A stretch of 64,000 nt of DNA. It comes from Phocoenobacter uteri. Lineage in GTDB: Bacteria; Pseudomonadota; Gammaproteobacteria; Enterobacterales; Pasteurellaceae. The notes under the pieces were generated by a model. That model was not told the DNA's origin. It saw nothing but the letters and a program-made list of their open reading frames with translations, and did no database searches. Shown here in pieces: positions 1-8,189 of this stretch. The translations under genes and the position numbers were made by a program. Every line of letters begins with the position of its first letter. The first letter of the stretch is position 1. Location: contig NZ_UGTA01000001.1 of NCBI RefSeq assembly GCF_900454895.1, forward strand, positions 868,001 to 932,000, written 5' to 3'.

Positions 1-514
1 GACATTGTACATTATTGTACACCACGATGATACTCCAAAAATATTTGACTATCTCGTTAGCCCAATTATCAGTCTACCTAAAAAAAAATCAATAAGAATC
101 TTTAAAAATCATAAGACAATTTTGAGTATTTTTTTTTTTTTGATTTATATCAAAATTCAACCCTATATAGCCTATTGACTATTACTGTGTTTTTATGTAA
201 ATGATTGATTTAACATAGGTTTTACATTTTTTAATCAACTCATCCGACCAGTTGGTTGTTTTTTATGTTAAAAGTAACAATTTTTAACAAAAATATCCCT
301 AATAATATGAATATATTAAAAAATTCACTAATGATTATTAAATCATTTTTAAATTACAATTATGTAGCCAAAATGGAACAAAAAAGTATAAAAAATATGA
401 TAATGCACAATAAAAAAACACAATAGTGTGCAAAATAAATCAAAATGCTCACAATTCGAAAATACAATGCTCATTTTAACAAATATAATATCAATTGCGT
501 TATCTTATATTTGA
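1..514. other. Gene-free AT-rich region
   Basis: No convincing gene is visible. The stretch is very AT-rich, with a 13-T homopolymer (129-141) and several short A runs. One reading frame is open from the left edge to a TGA at 176-178, but beyond its first 25 or so codons it is a low-complexity translation of A and T runs, so I do not call it. The only recognisable signal is the FNR-like palindrome at 140-153. The region lies past the 3' end of the ABC exporter gene and probably includes the promoter of a gene to the left of the window. Confidence 0.5.
140..153. promoter_or_regulatory. FNR-type binding site
   Basis: The sequence TTGATTTATATCAA is a perfect match to the FNR consensus TTGAT-N4-ATCAA. 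On the minus strand a TCTTAT hexamer (111-116, 4 of 6 matches to a -10 box) would put the transcription start near 104. The palindrome centre would then lie about 42 bases upstream, the class II FNR-activated geometry. The promoter would drive a gene leaving the window to the left. The palindrome is seen; the target gene is not. Confidence 0.5.
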
Positions 515-2353
515 TTATTGCGAGGCTAAAAAACCGCCACTTTGGTGTTGCCATAATTTTGCATAAACGCCATTTTTAGACAATAACTCATCGTGGGTGC
601 CTTGCTCAATAATTGATCCATTATCAATTACAATTAAACGATCCATCGCCATAATAGTCGATAAACGGTGAGCAATCGCCAATACGGTTTTTCCTTCCAT
701 CAATTTTGTTAAATTTTCTTGAATAGCCGTTTCTACTTCAGAATCTAACGCACTGGTTGCTTCATCAAGTAATAAAATAGGAGCATCTTTCAACATCACT
801 CTAGCAATAGCAATCCGCTGACGTTGTCCACCTGATAACTTAACACCTCGCTCTCCAACGTGAGCATTAAATCCTGTACGACCTTTACTGTCTCTTAAAC
901 GAGCAATAAAGTCTAAGGTTTCTGCTTTTTGGGCCGATTTATACATTTCTTCTTCTGTCGCATTCGGACGCCCATAAAGCAAATTATCTCGCACAGATCG
1001 ATGTAATAAGGATGTATCTTGAGTGACTAATCCAATTTGAGAACGCAAACTCGTTTGAGTAACATCGCAAATATTTTGACCATCAATCGTGATCGATCCT
1101 TTTTGGATATCATAAAAACGCAATAAAAGACTGGTTAATGTCGACTTTCCTGCTCCACTTCGCCCTATCAACCCCACTTTTTCACCTGCTTTAATGTGTA
1201 AATTAAAGTTTTTAAGTAGTTGTTGGTTCGTATTATAAGTAAAATCAACCTGTTCAAATTTAATATCGCCTTTTGTCACAACAAGTTCTGTTGCATTCGG
1301 TTTATCTAAAATAAGATGGGGTTTTGAAAGCGTTTGCATTCCATCTTGCACAGTACCAATATTTTCAAATAAACGTGCCGATTCCCACATAATCCATTGA
1401 GATAAGCCTTTGATCCGTAATGCCAATGCAGTTGAAGTTGCAATCGCTCCTGCATTCAACAATTCATTTGACCATAAACCTATTCCCATAATTGCCGTGA
1501 AAGTGACTAATGTCATACTGTTAACATAGTGAAGTGCCTCAATAGATGTCACCAATCGCATTTGTTTATGTACGGTTTTCATAAAATCTTGCATTGAGTT
1601 TTTTGCATATTGCGATTCTCGATCACCGTGTGAAAAAAGCTTCACAATGGCAATGTTTGAATAAGCATCCGTGATCCGTCCTGTCATTAAACTTCGTGCG
1701 TCAGACTGTTCTTGGGATGCTTTACCTAGTTTCGGAATAAAATTTTTCATAATAAACGTTAAACCGATTAACCAAAGGGTAAAAGGTAGCAGTAACCAGT
1801 GATCGAATTGGCTTAAAATCACACTTGAAGTAATGAGATAAACCAAAATTTGTACAATGACCCCCGTAAGCGTCATCACAACATCTCGCACTGCTAGAGC
1901 CGTTTGCATAACTTTTGCAGAGACACGTCCTGCAAATTCATCTTGATAAAATCCCATACTTTGCCCAAGCATAAGACGATGAAAATTCCATCGTAGTCGC
2001 ATTGGAAACACGCCTTGCAATGTTTGAAAACGAAAACTTGCATTGAGATAAGTCACAATAAAACCTAAAAAAACAACGCCTAGCATAAAAAAGATCGTAT
2101 TTTTTTTCATTTGCCAAAGCTCGCTTGGTGGCAGATTACTCACCCAATCGACCAGTTCACCAATAAATTTGAACAACATTGCCTCTGTGACACCAATCCC
2201 TGCCGTCATTAACATCATCAAAACGATGTAAACTCGCATTCCTTTTGTTGCATCAAAAATAAAAGGTATAAGACCCGATTTTGGAGTTTGAGGCTCGTTA
2301 CTCGGATACGGATCGATACGAGATTCAAACCAGTGAAATATCCTATGAAACAT
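515..2353 (-). CDS. ABC exporter, fused permease and ATPase
   Basis: A 612-residue half-transporter. An N-terminal membrane region of about six hydrophobic segments spans roughly residues 40-330, followed by a nucleotide-binding domain. Walker A (GRSGAGKST) starts at 397, the signature LSGGQ is at 506-510, Walker B ends with Asp530-Glu531 and the switch His is at 562. All catalytic elements are intact. This is the MsbA/MdlB-like type IV exporter fold, probably a dimer in the inner membrane; the substrate cannot be told from sequence. The start is supported by GAGGG a few bases upstream of the ATG. It has no close operon partner. Confidence 0.85.
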   Translation of the reverse strand: MFHRIFHWFESRIDPYPSNEPQTPKSGLIPFIFDATKGMRVYIVLMMLMTAGIGVTEAMLFKFIGELVDWVSNLPPSELWQMKKNTIFFMLGVVFLGFIVTYLNASFRFQTLQGVFPMRLRWNFHRLMLGQSMGFYQDEFAGRVSAKVMQTALAVRDVVMTLTGVIVQILVYLITSSVILSQFDHWLLLPFTLWLIGLTFIMKNFIPKLGKASQEQSDARSLMTGRITDAYSNIAIVKLFSHGDRESQYAKNSMQDFMKTVHKQMRLVTSIEALHYVNSMTLVTFTAIMGIGLWSNELLNAGAIATSTALALRIKGLSQWIMWESARLFENIGTVQDGMQTLSKPHLILDKPNATELVVTKGDIKFEQVDFTYNTNQQLLKNFNLHIKAGEKVGLIGRSGAGKSTLTSLLLRFYDIQKGSITIDGQNICDVTQTSLRSQIGLVTQDTSLLHRSVRDNLLYGRPNATEEEMYKSAQKAETLDFIARLRDSKGRTGFNAHVGERGVKLSGGQRQRIAIARVMLKDAPILLLDEATSALDSEVETAIQENLTKLMEGKTVLAIAHRLSTIMAMDRLIVIDNGSIIEQGTHDELLSKNGVYAKLWQHQSGGFLASQ

Positions 2354-2476
2354 TTTTCCCTCTTTTAAATTTTATCTAACATTGAATATATCCAATACGT
2401 ACTAAGCCGCTTAGTGATTTCATTATTATAAATAAAATTATGTTATTTTTATTTTGGTAAATTTTATGAAAAATAT

Positions 2477-2486
2477 GACCGCTTAT
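2477..2486 (-). repeat. DNA uptake signal sequence
   Basis: GACCGCTTAT, the reverse complement of an A. pleuropneumoniae-type uptake core (ATAAGCGGTC), lies in the gap between the MCE gene and the ABC exporter gene. An AT-rich arm adjoins it. Confidence 0.6.
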
Positions 2487-2568
2487 TTGTTATAAATTTC
2501 TTGAATATTATGTATTCGGGGGTGTTTGTCACACGCCCCAAAAATGAGATTGACCGCCATTATATTGG

Positions 2569-4506
2569 CTATTTATATATGCCTTGATTCCAATTCTCCG
2601 CCCCTTTAGGCATTGTTGGTTTCAAAATAAAGTGTTGATTTGCTTTTGCTTTTCGGCTCACAATTTTATCTGATGGCGTTGAAAATGAAATTCCACCATT
2701 TAATAATTGTGTCATTGTACCTGATGTGATGGTTGCTCCATTCAATCCAACATTCATCGTATAGCCAGATGATTTCCAAAATTGTGTTTTTTGACGAACT
2801 AAGTGACGATATTTATAGTTTAAGCGTAAGTGTAAAAAGACTCGGTTGCCCAATTCATTTAAACTCAAACGTTCTACAATTCCCACTTGCAAACCACGAT
2901 AATACACTGGCGTGTTGATGTCTAACCCTTCAGCATTGCTTGATTCCAATACAATCGGAAAGCCATTTTGATATTCTGTTTTTAAGGTATCCGTGCCTTT
3001 TAAGTAAAACCACGTTCGATACTTGCCACTGCCCGCCTCAATATCAATATAATTTTGCAATACGGCATCTAAATGTTGTAAACCCGCACTGTTGATTTCT
3101 GGCGAAATCGTTTTAAACAAACTACCTGAACGAGCAATGATAGAATAGTATTCATCATTGATTGAAGCGGTTATTTTTATACGTTTTTTTGCATTTTCTA
3201 GCTGTAACTTTTCAACATTTCCTACTGTTAAGCCCATATATTTTAATGGCATTCCTTCACTTAATTTTGCACCATCTTTTGCATAAAGCGTTAACGTCGA
3301 ATAATGGGTTGTCGCTTTTTTATAATCGGAAAATAGTGTTAAGTTTTCACTGCTTGCATTGCTTACATTATCAAAACTCACTGCACCTTTTAAGGTTTTC
3401 ATTAGTGGTGCGGTTTTAATATTCACGCCTTTTAACGAAACGTCAACTTCCGCCCCTGCCTCAACCCAAAAACGGCTTTTTGATGAAAGTAAGTGTTGAT
3501 ATTCTGGTTGAACAAAAATAGCAACATCAAAGCCTTTTTTATTTGGCGTGACAGACAGCACTTCGCCCACTTCAAACTCTCGATAAAGCACGAGTGAGCC
3601 TTTGCTAATGCCAGATAATTTTGTGGCTTTTAATATTTTGGTTGATGTCTTTTGTTTCGCTAGCTCAATTTGTTTCACCGCAAGCTGGCTAGCATATAAC
3701 GTATATCGTTGATTTTGCTTAGCAATCTCTGAATTTTGTGGCGAATCAAACGCAATAGCACCTTGCAATAAAGATTGTAAACTATCCATTGCAACTGAAA
3801 TGCCGTCTAAGTTTACCGTTGCATTGATACCTGTCACATTCCAAAAATGACTCTCTTTTTTAACGAGCTCAGCATATTTTTTATCGATGATAATATCAAT
3901 TTCAACTTGTTGTTTATCTTCAGTAAAACGATAATTCAGCACACTTCCCACTGGCACTTTTTTAAAATAAACATTCGCTCCAATGGAGATCGATCCAAGA
4001 TCTTTGGCCATCAACTTAATCGATAAATCACCATCTGCAATAGGTGCTGCGGGAGGCTCTGTCACAGCAGTAAATTCATCAGCTGCCTCACCCACTCCAG
4101 GTAATAAAGTGATGTAATTTCCTGAGACGATTGAATCTAATCCCGAAACCCCTGCCAAAGAAACCGACGGTTGCACCAACCAAAATTTGGTATCTTCTCG
4201 CAATACGGAGGTGACTTCTGGATTGATTTCAGCTTGTACGTCCACGCCTTTAAAATCAGGGGTAAAAATAACTTTATTTACCATTCCAATTTGTATTCCC
4301 TGATAACGAATCGCTGTTTTACCCGCTGTAAGCCCTGCACCATCATTAAAATGGATCGTGATCGTTTCACCTCTCTCTTTTAAAATTTGAAAAAAGAGCA
4401 AGACGCCGATCATAAAGGCAATCAGTGGTAATAGCCAAAAAGCTGAAATTTTGCGAGGTGGTCGAATTTTAGCTTCTGGAATTTGTTCTGCGGTGTTTTC
4501 TGACAT
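2569..4506 (-). CDS. MCE-domain intermembrane transport protein (PqiB/LetB-like)
   Basis: A 645-residue protein with one N-terminal transmembrane helix (about residues 21-42) followed by tandem MCE (MlaD) domains. I count five, each opening with a beta strand and a short G-x(3-5)-Y/F-x-G/E-hydrophobic-x-V-G motif, near residues 50, 160, 293, 400 and 515. Proteins of this type form hexameric tubes across the periplasm that carry lipids between inner and outer membrane. E. coli PqiB has three such domains and LetB/YebT seven, so the length is intermediate. The usual partner, a PqiA/LetA-type membrane protein, is not adjacent: fur is the upstream neighbour. The ribosome binding site is weak. Confidence 0.85.
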   Translation of the reverse strand: MSENTAEQIPEAKIRPPRKISAFWLLPLIAFMIGVLLFFQILKERGETITIHFNDGAGLTAGKTAIRYQGIQIGMVNKVIFTPDFKGVDVQAEINPEVTSVLREDTKFWLVQPSVSLAGVSGLDSIVSGNYITLLPGVGEAADEFTAVTEPPAAPIADGDLSIKLMAKDLGSISIGANVYFKKVPVGSVLNYRFTEDKQQVEIDIIIDKKYAELVKKESHFWNVTGINATVNLDGISVAMDSLQSLLQGAIAFDSPQNSEIAKQNQRYTLYASQLAVKQIELAKQKTSTKILKATKLSGISKGSLVLYREFEVGEVLSVTPNKKGFDVAIFVQPEYQHLLSSKSRFWVEAGAEVDVSLKGVNIKTAPLMKTLKGAVSFDNVSNASSENLTLFSDYKKATTHYSTLTLYAKDGAKLSEGMPLKYMGLTVGNVEKLQLENAKKRIKITASINDEYYSIIARSGSLFKTISPEINSAGLQHLDAVLQNYIDIEAGSGKYRTWFYLKGTDTLKTEYQNGFPIVLESSNAEGLDINTPVYYRGLQVGIVERLSLNELGNRVFLHLRLNYKYRHLVRQKTQFWKSSGYTMNVGLNGATITSGTMTQLLNGGISFSTPSDKIVSRKAKANQHFILKPTMPKGAENWNQGIYK

Positions 4507-4531
4507 AATTTAGTACCAAATAAAAAAATAA

Positions 4532-4574
4532 AAGCGGTAAGATTTTGTAAATTTTTTACAAATTCATACCGCTT
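4532..4574 (-). terminator. Inverted uptake-signal pair, terminator of the fur operon
   Basis: AAGCGGTA at 4532-4539 and TACCGCTT at 4567-4574 face each other, with nearly complementary arms between (TTTTGTAAA against TTTACAAA), making a long imperfect hairpin. On the minus strand, just after the fur stop codon, it is followed by a T-rich run. Paired inverted uptake signals acting as terminators are known in Pasteurellaceae. Confidence 0.6.
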
Positions 4575-4610
4575 AGCTTAAATGATTTATATTGAAATAG
4601 TCAAAGAAAA

Positions 4611-5063
4611 TTATTTTTCTTTATTATCACAACTGCTTAGATCTGAACAAGTGCCATAAAGATATAAGCTGTGTTTTTCAAGTTCAATACCGTGTTTTTG
4701 ACTAATTTCTTTTTGACGACGTTCAATTTCAGCGTCTTTAAATTCAAACACTTTACCACAATCTTTACAGATAATATGATCGTGCTGATGATTATAATTT
4801 AATTCAAATACGGCTTTATTTGAATCAAATAAATGACGCGTCAAAATCCCAACTTCTTCAAACTGATTCAACACTCGATATACTGTCGCCAAACCCACTT
4901 CAGATTGTTGCTCTAAAAGTAGCTTATAAATATCTTCTGCTGAAAAGTGTTGTAGAACATCACGATTATCTTGCATTAACGCAAGAATAGTCAAACGAGG
5001 TTCTGTTATTTTTAGCCCTACATTTTTAAGCAATTCTTTATTTTGTTGAGTTTGCTCAGACAT
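4611..5063 (-). CDS. fur: Ferric uptake regulator Fur
   Basis: A 150-residue Fe(II)-dependent repressor. The ATG at 5061-5063 is chosen over an upstream in-frame start because it has AAGGGG at the right spacing and gives the family N-terminus. The winged-helix domain includes the recognition helix GLATVYRVLNQ (57-67). The dimerisation and metal domain carries the HQHDH cluster (92-96), the pair Cys99/Cys102 and a second pair Cys139/Cys145. It lies directly downstream of fldA. A candidate Fur box in front of ybfE suggests the operon is self-regulated. Confidence 0.95.
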   Translation of the reverse strand: MSEQTQQNKELLKNVGLKITEPRLTILALMQDNRDVLQHFSAEDIYKLLLEQQSEVGLATVYRVLNQFEEVGILTRHLFDSNKAVFELNYNHQHDHIICKDCGKVFEFKDAEIERRQKEISQKHGIELEKHSLYLYGTCSDLSSCDNKEK

Positions 5064-5101
5064 CTTATTCCCCTTAAATTTTCCTATTTCTAATGATTTT
5101 A

Positions 5102-5626
5102 CTAAGCTAAAGCTGAAAGACACATTTCATCTTTTAACTGTTCACACCATTTTTGAACGCGTTGTTCCGTTAATTCTGGTTGGCGATCTTCGTCAATACA
5201 TAATCCAACAAAGGTGTTTTCATCAACTAAGGCTTGAGAAACCTCAAAACTATAACCTTCTGTTGACCAATGCCCAACGATAATACCGCCATTTTGTTCA
5301 ACCACATCACGTACTGTTCCCATTGCATCACAGAAATATTCTGCGTAATCTTCTTGGTCACCACAACCAAAAATACCGATGATTTTTCCTGTAAAATCAA
5401 TCTCTTGCAATGTCGGCATAAAATCGTCCCAATCGGCTTGCGATTCGCCATAATACCAAGTTGGGATACCAATCAATAAGAAATCATAGGCTTCTATGTC
5501 TTCCTTTGTACTTTTTGCAATGTCGTGAACATCAATTAAGTTTGCACCTAATTGATCTTGAATCATTTTTGATACAGCTTCTGTGTTCCCTGTATCGCTT
5601 CCATAAAATAAACCAACAGCTGCCAT
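5102..5626 (-). CDS. fldA: Flavodoxin I FldA
   Basis: A 174-residue long-chain flavodoxin, a soluble FMN electron carrier for reductive enzymes such as radical-SAM and isoprenoid-pathway enzymes. The phosphate-binding loop GSDTGNTE is at residues 9-16, the first FMN-flanking region is PTWYYGESQ (55-63), and the second (about 95) contains GCGDQEDY. Length and motifs match the family throughout. It lies between ybfE and fur; the same three genes sit together in E. coli in a different order. Flavodoxin often replaces ferredoxin when iron is scarce, which fits linkage to fur. Confidence 0.95.
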   Translation of the reverse strand: MAAVGLFYGSDTGNTEAVSKMIQDQLGANLIDVHDIAKSTKEDIEAYDFLLIGIPTWYYGESQADWDDFMPTLQEIDFTGKIIGIFGCGDQEDYAEYFCDAMGTVRDVVEQNGGIIVGHWSTEGYSFEVSQALVDENTFVGLCIDEDRQPELTEQRVQKWCEQLKDEMCLSALA

Positions 5627-5644
5627 TTTATTTCCTATCTTAAT

Positions 5645-5935
5645 TTAATCATAATCAATAAATTGTTTATTGATATACTCGTTTAAAATTTTTTGAATTA
5701 ACTGACCTCGTGTAACATTTTGATTTTTAGACATTTCTTCTAAAACTGCTACGAGATCAGAGTGTAACTTCAGTTCTACTCGCTTTAAGCCTGATGAACG
5801 ATCCCTTTTTAATTGATTACGTTTATTGATCCGAATTTGTTGCTCTCGGCTTAACGGATTACTACGAGGACGCCCAACTCTTGGCTCTTGTGCAAATAAA
5901 TCTAAGGTTATACAATCTACGTCTTGTTTTGCCAT
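5645..5935 (-). CDS. ybfE: YbfE family protein (LexA-regulated in E. coli)
   Basis: A 96-residue basic protein. It matches the E. coli YbfE pattern: TLDLFA near the N-terminus, then GRPR.NPLSREQQ.RINKRNQLKRD, then a ribbon-helix-helix-like tail (RVELKLHSDLVAVLEEM). I start it at the ATG 5933-5935, which gives the family N-terminus MAKQD, rather than at the in-frame GTG at 5960-5962. In E. coli the gene is SOS-induced; its biochemical function is unknown. First gene of the ybfE-fldA-fur operon. Confidence 0.8.
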   Translation of the reverse strand: MAKQDVDCITLDLFAQEPRVGRPRSNPLSREQQIRINKRNQLKRDRSSGLKRVELKLHSDLVAVLEEMSKNQNVTRGQLIQKILNEYINKQFIDYD

Positions 5936-5969
5936 TAAATTATCACACTTTTTATTGCCCACTCTAAAT

Positions 5970-5988
5970 GAAAATGAGAATCCTATAA
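5970..5988. promoter_or_regulatory. Candidate Fur box upstream of ybfE-fldA-fur
   Basis: GAAAATGAGAATCCTATAA matches the 19-bp Fur consensus GATAATGATAATCATTATC at 14 positions. It lies about 35 bp upstream of the ybfE ATG, where a repressor would block initiation. In an AT-rich genome such a match can arise by chance, so the operon context carries much of the weight. Confidence 0.5.
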
Positions 5989-6044
5989 ATGATTTTTAAA
6001 TATACCATATTCTTATTATATTGAAAATAAAGCATTTAAAAATT

Positions 6045-6060
6045 CTGTTTAAATATACGC
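6045..6060. promoter_or_regulatory. Weak LexA-box-like sequence
   Basis: CTGT-TTAAATAT-ACGC has one perfect half and a degraded second half (ACGC for ACAG). It lies between divergent ybfE and ppiB. It is noted only because ybfE is LexA-regulated in E. coli. Confidence 0.2.
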
Positions 6061-6173
6061 CTATTAACAATTTGTTTACATTTTTTATTCATTTTTCAAT
6101 TATGTCCATACAAAGTTTATTCCAATGAATAAATAACATTTCTTTCACTTTTTGCAAAAAAATGCGAAAATAT

Positions 6174-6183
6174 GACCGCTTAT
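6174..6183 (-). repeat. DNA uptake signal sequence
   Basis: GACCGCTTAT, about 25 bp upstream of the ppiB start, preceded by TTTTTGCAAAAAAAT. This is the core and arm arrangement of the A. pleuropneumoniae-type uptake signal. Confidence 0.65.
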
Positions 6184-6209
6184 AATTTTTAATAAATAAA
6201 GGATACAAA

Positions 6210-6701
6210 ATGATTACATTACATACTAATTTCGGTGACATTAAAATTGAATTAAATTTTGAAAAAGCACCAGTTACCGCAAAAAACTTTGAAGATTATT
6301 GTAAAGAAGGCTTTTACGATAATACTATCTTCCACCGTGTTATTGACGGTTTTATGATTCAAGGTGGTGGTATGGAGAGCGGTTTTATTGAGAAAAAAAC
6401 CAAAGCGACTATTCGTAACGAAGCAAATAATGGATTAAGCAATACTCGTGGTACGCTTGCAATGGCTCGTACTTCTGATCCACATTCAGCGTCTGCTCAA
6501 TTCTTTATCAATGTTGCAGATAATACGTTTTTAGATCACAAATCAGAAACAATGCAAGGCTGGGGCTATGCTGTATTTGCTGAAGTTGTTGAAGGAATGG
6601 ATGTAGTTGATAAAATCAAAGGCGTGAAAACAGGAAATCGTGGTTTCCACCAAGATGTACCAAAAGAAGAAGTGGTTATCACATCAGTCACTGTTGAGTA
6701 A
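6210..6701 (+). CDS. ppiB: Peptidyl-prolyl cis-trans isomerase B (cytoplasmic cyclophilin)
   Basis: A 163-residue single-domain cyclophilin that speeds proline isomerisation during folding. The family core is intact: [13 protein letters not shown] (about 46-58) with the catalytic Arg, then the [11 protein letters not shown] segment (about 98-108). Length matches E. coli PpiB (164). No signal peptide, so cytoplasmic. AAAGGA stands just before the ATG. It is followed by a strong hairpin and T run and is probably monocistronic. Confidence 0.95.
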   Translation: MITLHTNFGDIKIELNFEKAPVTAKNFEDYCKEGFYDNTIFHRVIDGFMIQGGGMESGFIEKKTKATIRNEANNGLSNTRGTLAMARTSDPHSASAQFFINVADNTFLDHKSETMQGWGYAVFAEVVEGMDVVDKIKGVKTGNRGFHQDVPKEEVVITSVTVE

Positions 6702-6706
6702 TTCTT

Positions 6707-6777
6707 CGTAGAGACAGCGTATAACGCTGTCTTTTTAATATTTATTTTTGATAAACAGGGCATACCCTGTTTCTACG
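6707..6777. repeat. Double-hairpin palindromic repeat
   Basis: Two hairpins lie side by side (GACAGCGT/ACGCTGTC at 6713-6731; AAACAGGG/CCCTGTTT at 6753-6772), bracketed by the outer inverted repeat CGTAGA (6707-6712) and TCTACG (6772-6777). The nested plan looks like a REP- or MITE-like element between ppiB and cca. The first hairpin also serves as a terminator. Confidence 0.5.
6712..6737 (+). terminator. Intrinsic terminator of ppiB
   Basis: An 8-9 bp GC-containing stem (GACAGCGT, loop ATA, ACGCTGTC) is followed directly by TTTTTAA, 11 bases after the ppiB stop codon. Confidence 0.75.
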
Positions 6778-6787
6778 TGTATAACCT

Positions 6788-8020
6788 ATGCAAATTTACC
6801 TTGTCGGCGGTGCCGTTCGTGACCAATTATTAAATATTCCTGTAAAAGATCGAGATTGGCTTGTGGTGGGTGAAACACCTCAACGCTTATTAGATCAAGG
6901 GTTTCAACAAGTCGGTAATGATTTTCCTGTTTTTTTACACCCTAAAACCAAAGAAGAATACGCCCTTGCTCGCACGGAGCGAAAAAGTGGCAAAGGTTAC
7001 AATGGGTTTATTTGTGATTTTTCCCCTGAAATTACCCTTGAAGAAGATCTTATCCGCCGAGATTTAACTATCAATGCGATTGCTCAAGATCTTGATGGCA
7101 ATTTGCACGATCCTTTTAATGGTGTTCAAGATTTAAAAAATAAACTTCTTCGCCATATTTCTCCTGCGTTTGCAGAAGATCCTTTGCGTGTTTTACGTGT
7201 TGCTCGTTTTGCTGCTCGTTTTCATCATTTAGGTTTTACGATTGCCAAAGAAACGGTAAATTTAATGAAAAATCTGACCGCTAGTGGTGAACTTGATCAT
7301 CTTACGGCTGAACGTGTCTGGCTAGAAACACGTAAAGCATTTAATACGCCATCACCTCATATTTATTTTTATGCGTTAAGAGAGGTTGGGGCATTGAAAG
7401 TGCTATTTCCTGAAATTGATCAACTTTTTGGGATTATTCAACCTGAAAAGCATCATCCTGAAATAGACTGTGGCGTACACGCTTTAATGGTATTGGAGCA
7501 AGCAAAAAAATTAAGCCTTGAAGCCAATGATCCTGAAATGACGTTATTCGGTGCATTATGTCACGATGTAGGCAAAGGCACGACAGATAAGGCAATTTTA
7601 CCCCATCATTATGGACACGAACAACGTGGTGTCGGTTTATCAATGACCTTGTCGAATCGTTTAAAAGTACCTACACATTTGAAAGATTTTGCGAAGCTAA
7701 CCGCTGAATATCACACTCATTGCCATAAGATTATGGAATTAAAGCCTAAAACGGTAATGAAATTATTTAATAAATTTGATGTGTGGCGAAAACCTGAACG
7801 TTTTTTTGATTTTCTATTGGTCTGTGAAGCAGACAGTAAAGGACGTTTAGGTTTTGAAGATCGAACATATCCACAAAGAGAATATGCAAAGCAGCTTTAT
7901 TTAGTTGCAAGTCAGGTAAGCGTACAACAAGTGATTGCAGATGGCTATGAAAAACAGGCAATTCGGGAAGAATTAAATAAACGGCGGCAACAAGCCATTT
8001 CTCATTATATTTTAAATTGA
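6788..8020 (+). CDS. cca: tRNA CCA-adding enzyme (multifunctional Cca)
   Basis: A 410-residue class II tRNA nucleotidyltransferase that builds or repairs the 3' CCA end. The nucleotidyltransferase head carries GGAVRD (7-12) and the metal-binding Asp21 and Asp23 of DRDW. The C-terminal HD domain has His259-Asp260 (CHDVGKG), which in E. coli gives phosphatase and phosphodiesterase activity. Length agrees with the long, HD-bearing form. It follows ppiB after the palindromic repeat and is closed by a bidirectional terminator. Confidence 0.95.
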   Translation: MQIYLVGGAVRDQLLNIPVKDRDWLVVGETPQRLLDQGFQQVGNDFPVFLHPKTKEEYALARTERKSGKGYNGFICDFSPEITLEEDLIRRDLTINAIAQDLDGNLHDPFNGVQDLKNKLLRHISPAFAEDPLRVLRVARFAARFHHLGFTIAKETVNLMKNLTASGELDHLTAERVWLETRKAFNTPSPHIYFYALREVGALKVLFPEIDQLFGIIQPEKHHPEIDCGVHALMVLEQAKKLSLEANDPEMTLFGALCHDVGKGTTDKAILPHHYGHEQRGVGLSMTLSNRLKVPTHLKDFAKLTAEYHTHCHKIMELKPKTVMKLFNKFDVWRKPERFFDFLLVCEADSKGRLGFEDRTYPQREYAKQLYLVASQVSVQQVIADGYEKQAIREELNKRRQQAISHYILN

Positions 8021-8142
8021 TAAGCTCAATTAAGATTTATATCATAAGTGAAACTGTAACTAAGTTTCTTTTCTGGTCTTTAAAAAAAATTTAAAATATA
8101 GCGGTCATATTTTAACTAAAATTTGCAAATCAAGTTTTTCAT

Positions 8143-8178
8143 AAAAAAACAGCGACTGAAGTCGCTGTTTTTATTTTT
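8143..8178. terminator. Bidirectional intrinsic terminator
   Basis: The stem AACAGCGAC (8148-8156) and GTCGCTGTT (8161-8169) with a TGAA loop is flanked by an A run on the left and TTTTTATTTTT on the right. It can end cca on the plus strand and the adhesin transcript on the minus strand. Confidence 0.85.
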
Positions 8179-8189
8179 ATATCAACATA

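Noticed and set aside
129..141. 13-T homopolymer as a phase-variation tract
   Set aside because: It is not in a coding sequence, nor between promoter elements of any gene I can identify.
2..178. Open frame at the left edge ending in TGA, possible 3' end of a gene
   Set aside because: Most of it translates poly-A and poly-T runs, with no recognisable motif; the FNR palindrome lies inside it, which fits intergenic DNA better.
5936..5962. Upstream GTG start for ybfE
   Set aside because: The family N-terminus MAKQD starts at the ATG 5933-5935, and the GTG lacks a ribosome site.
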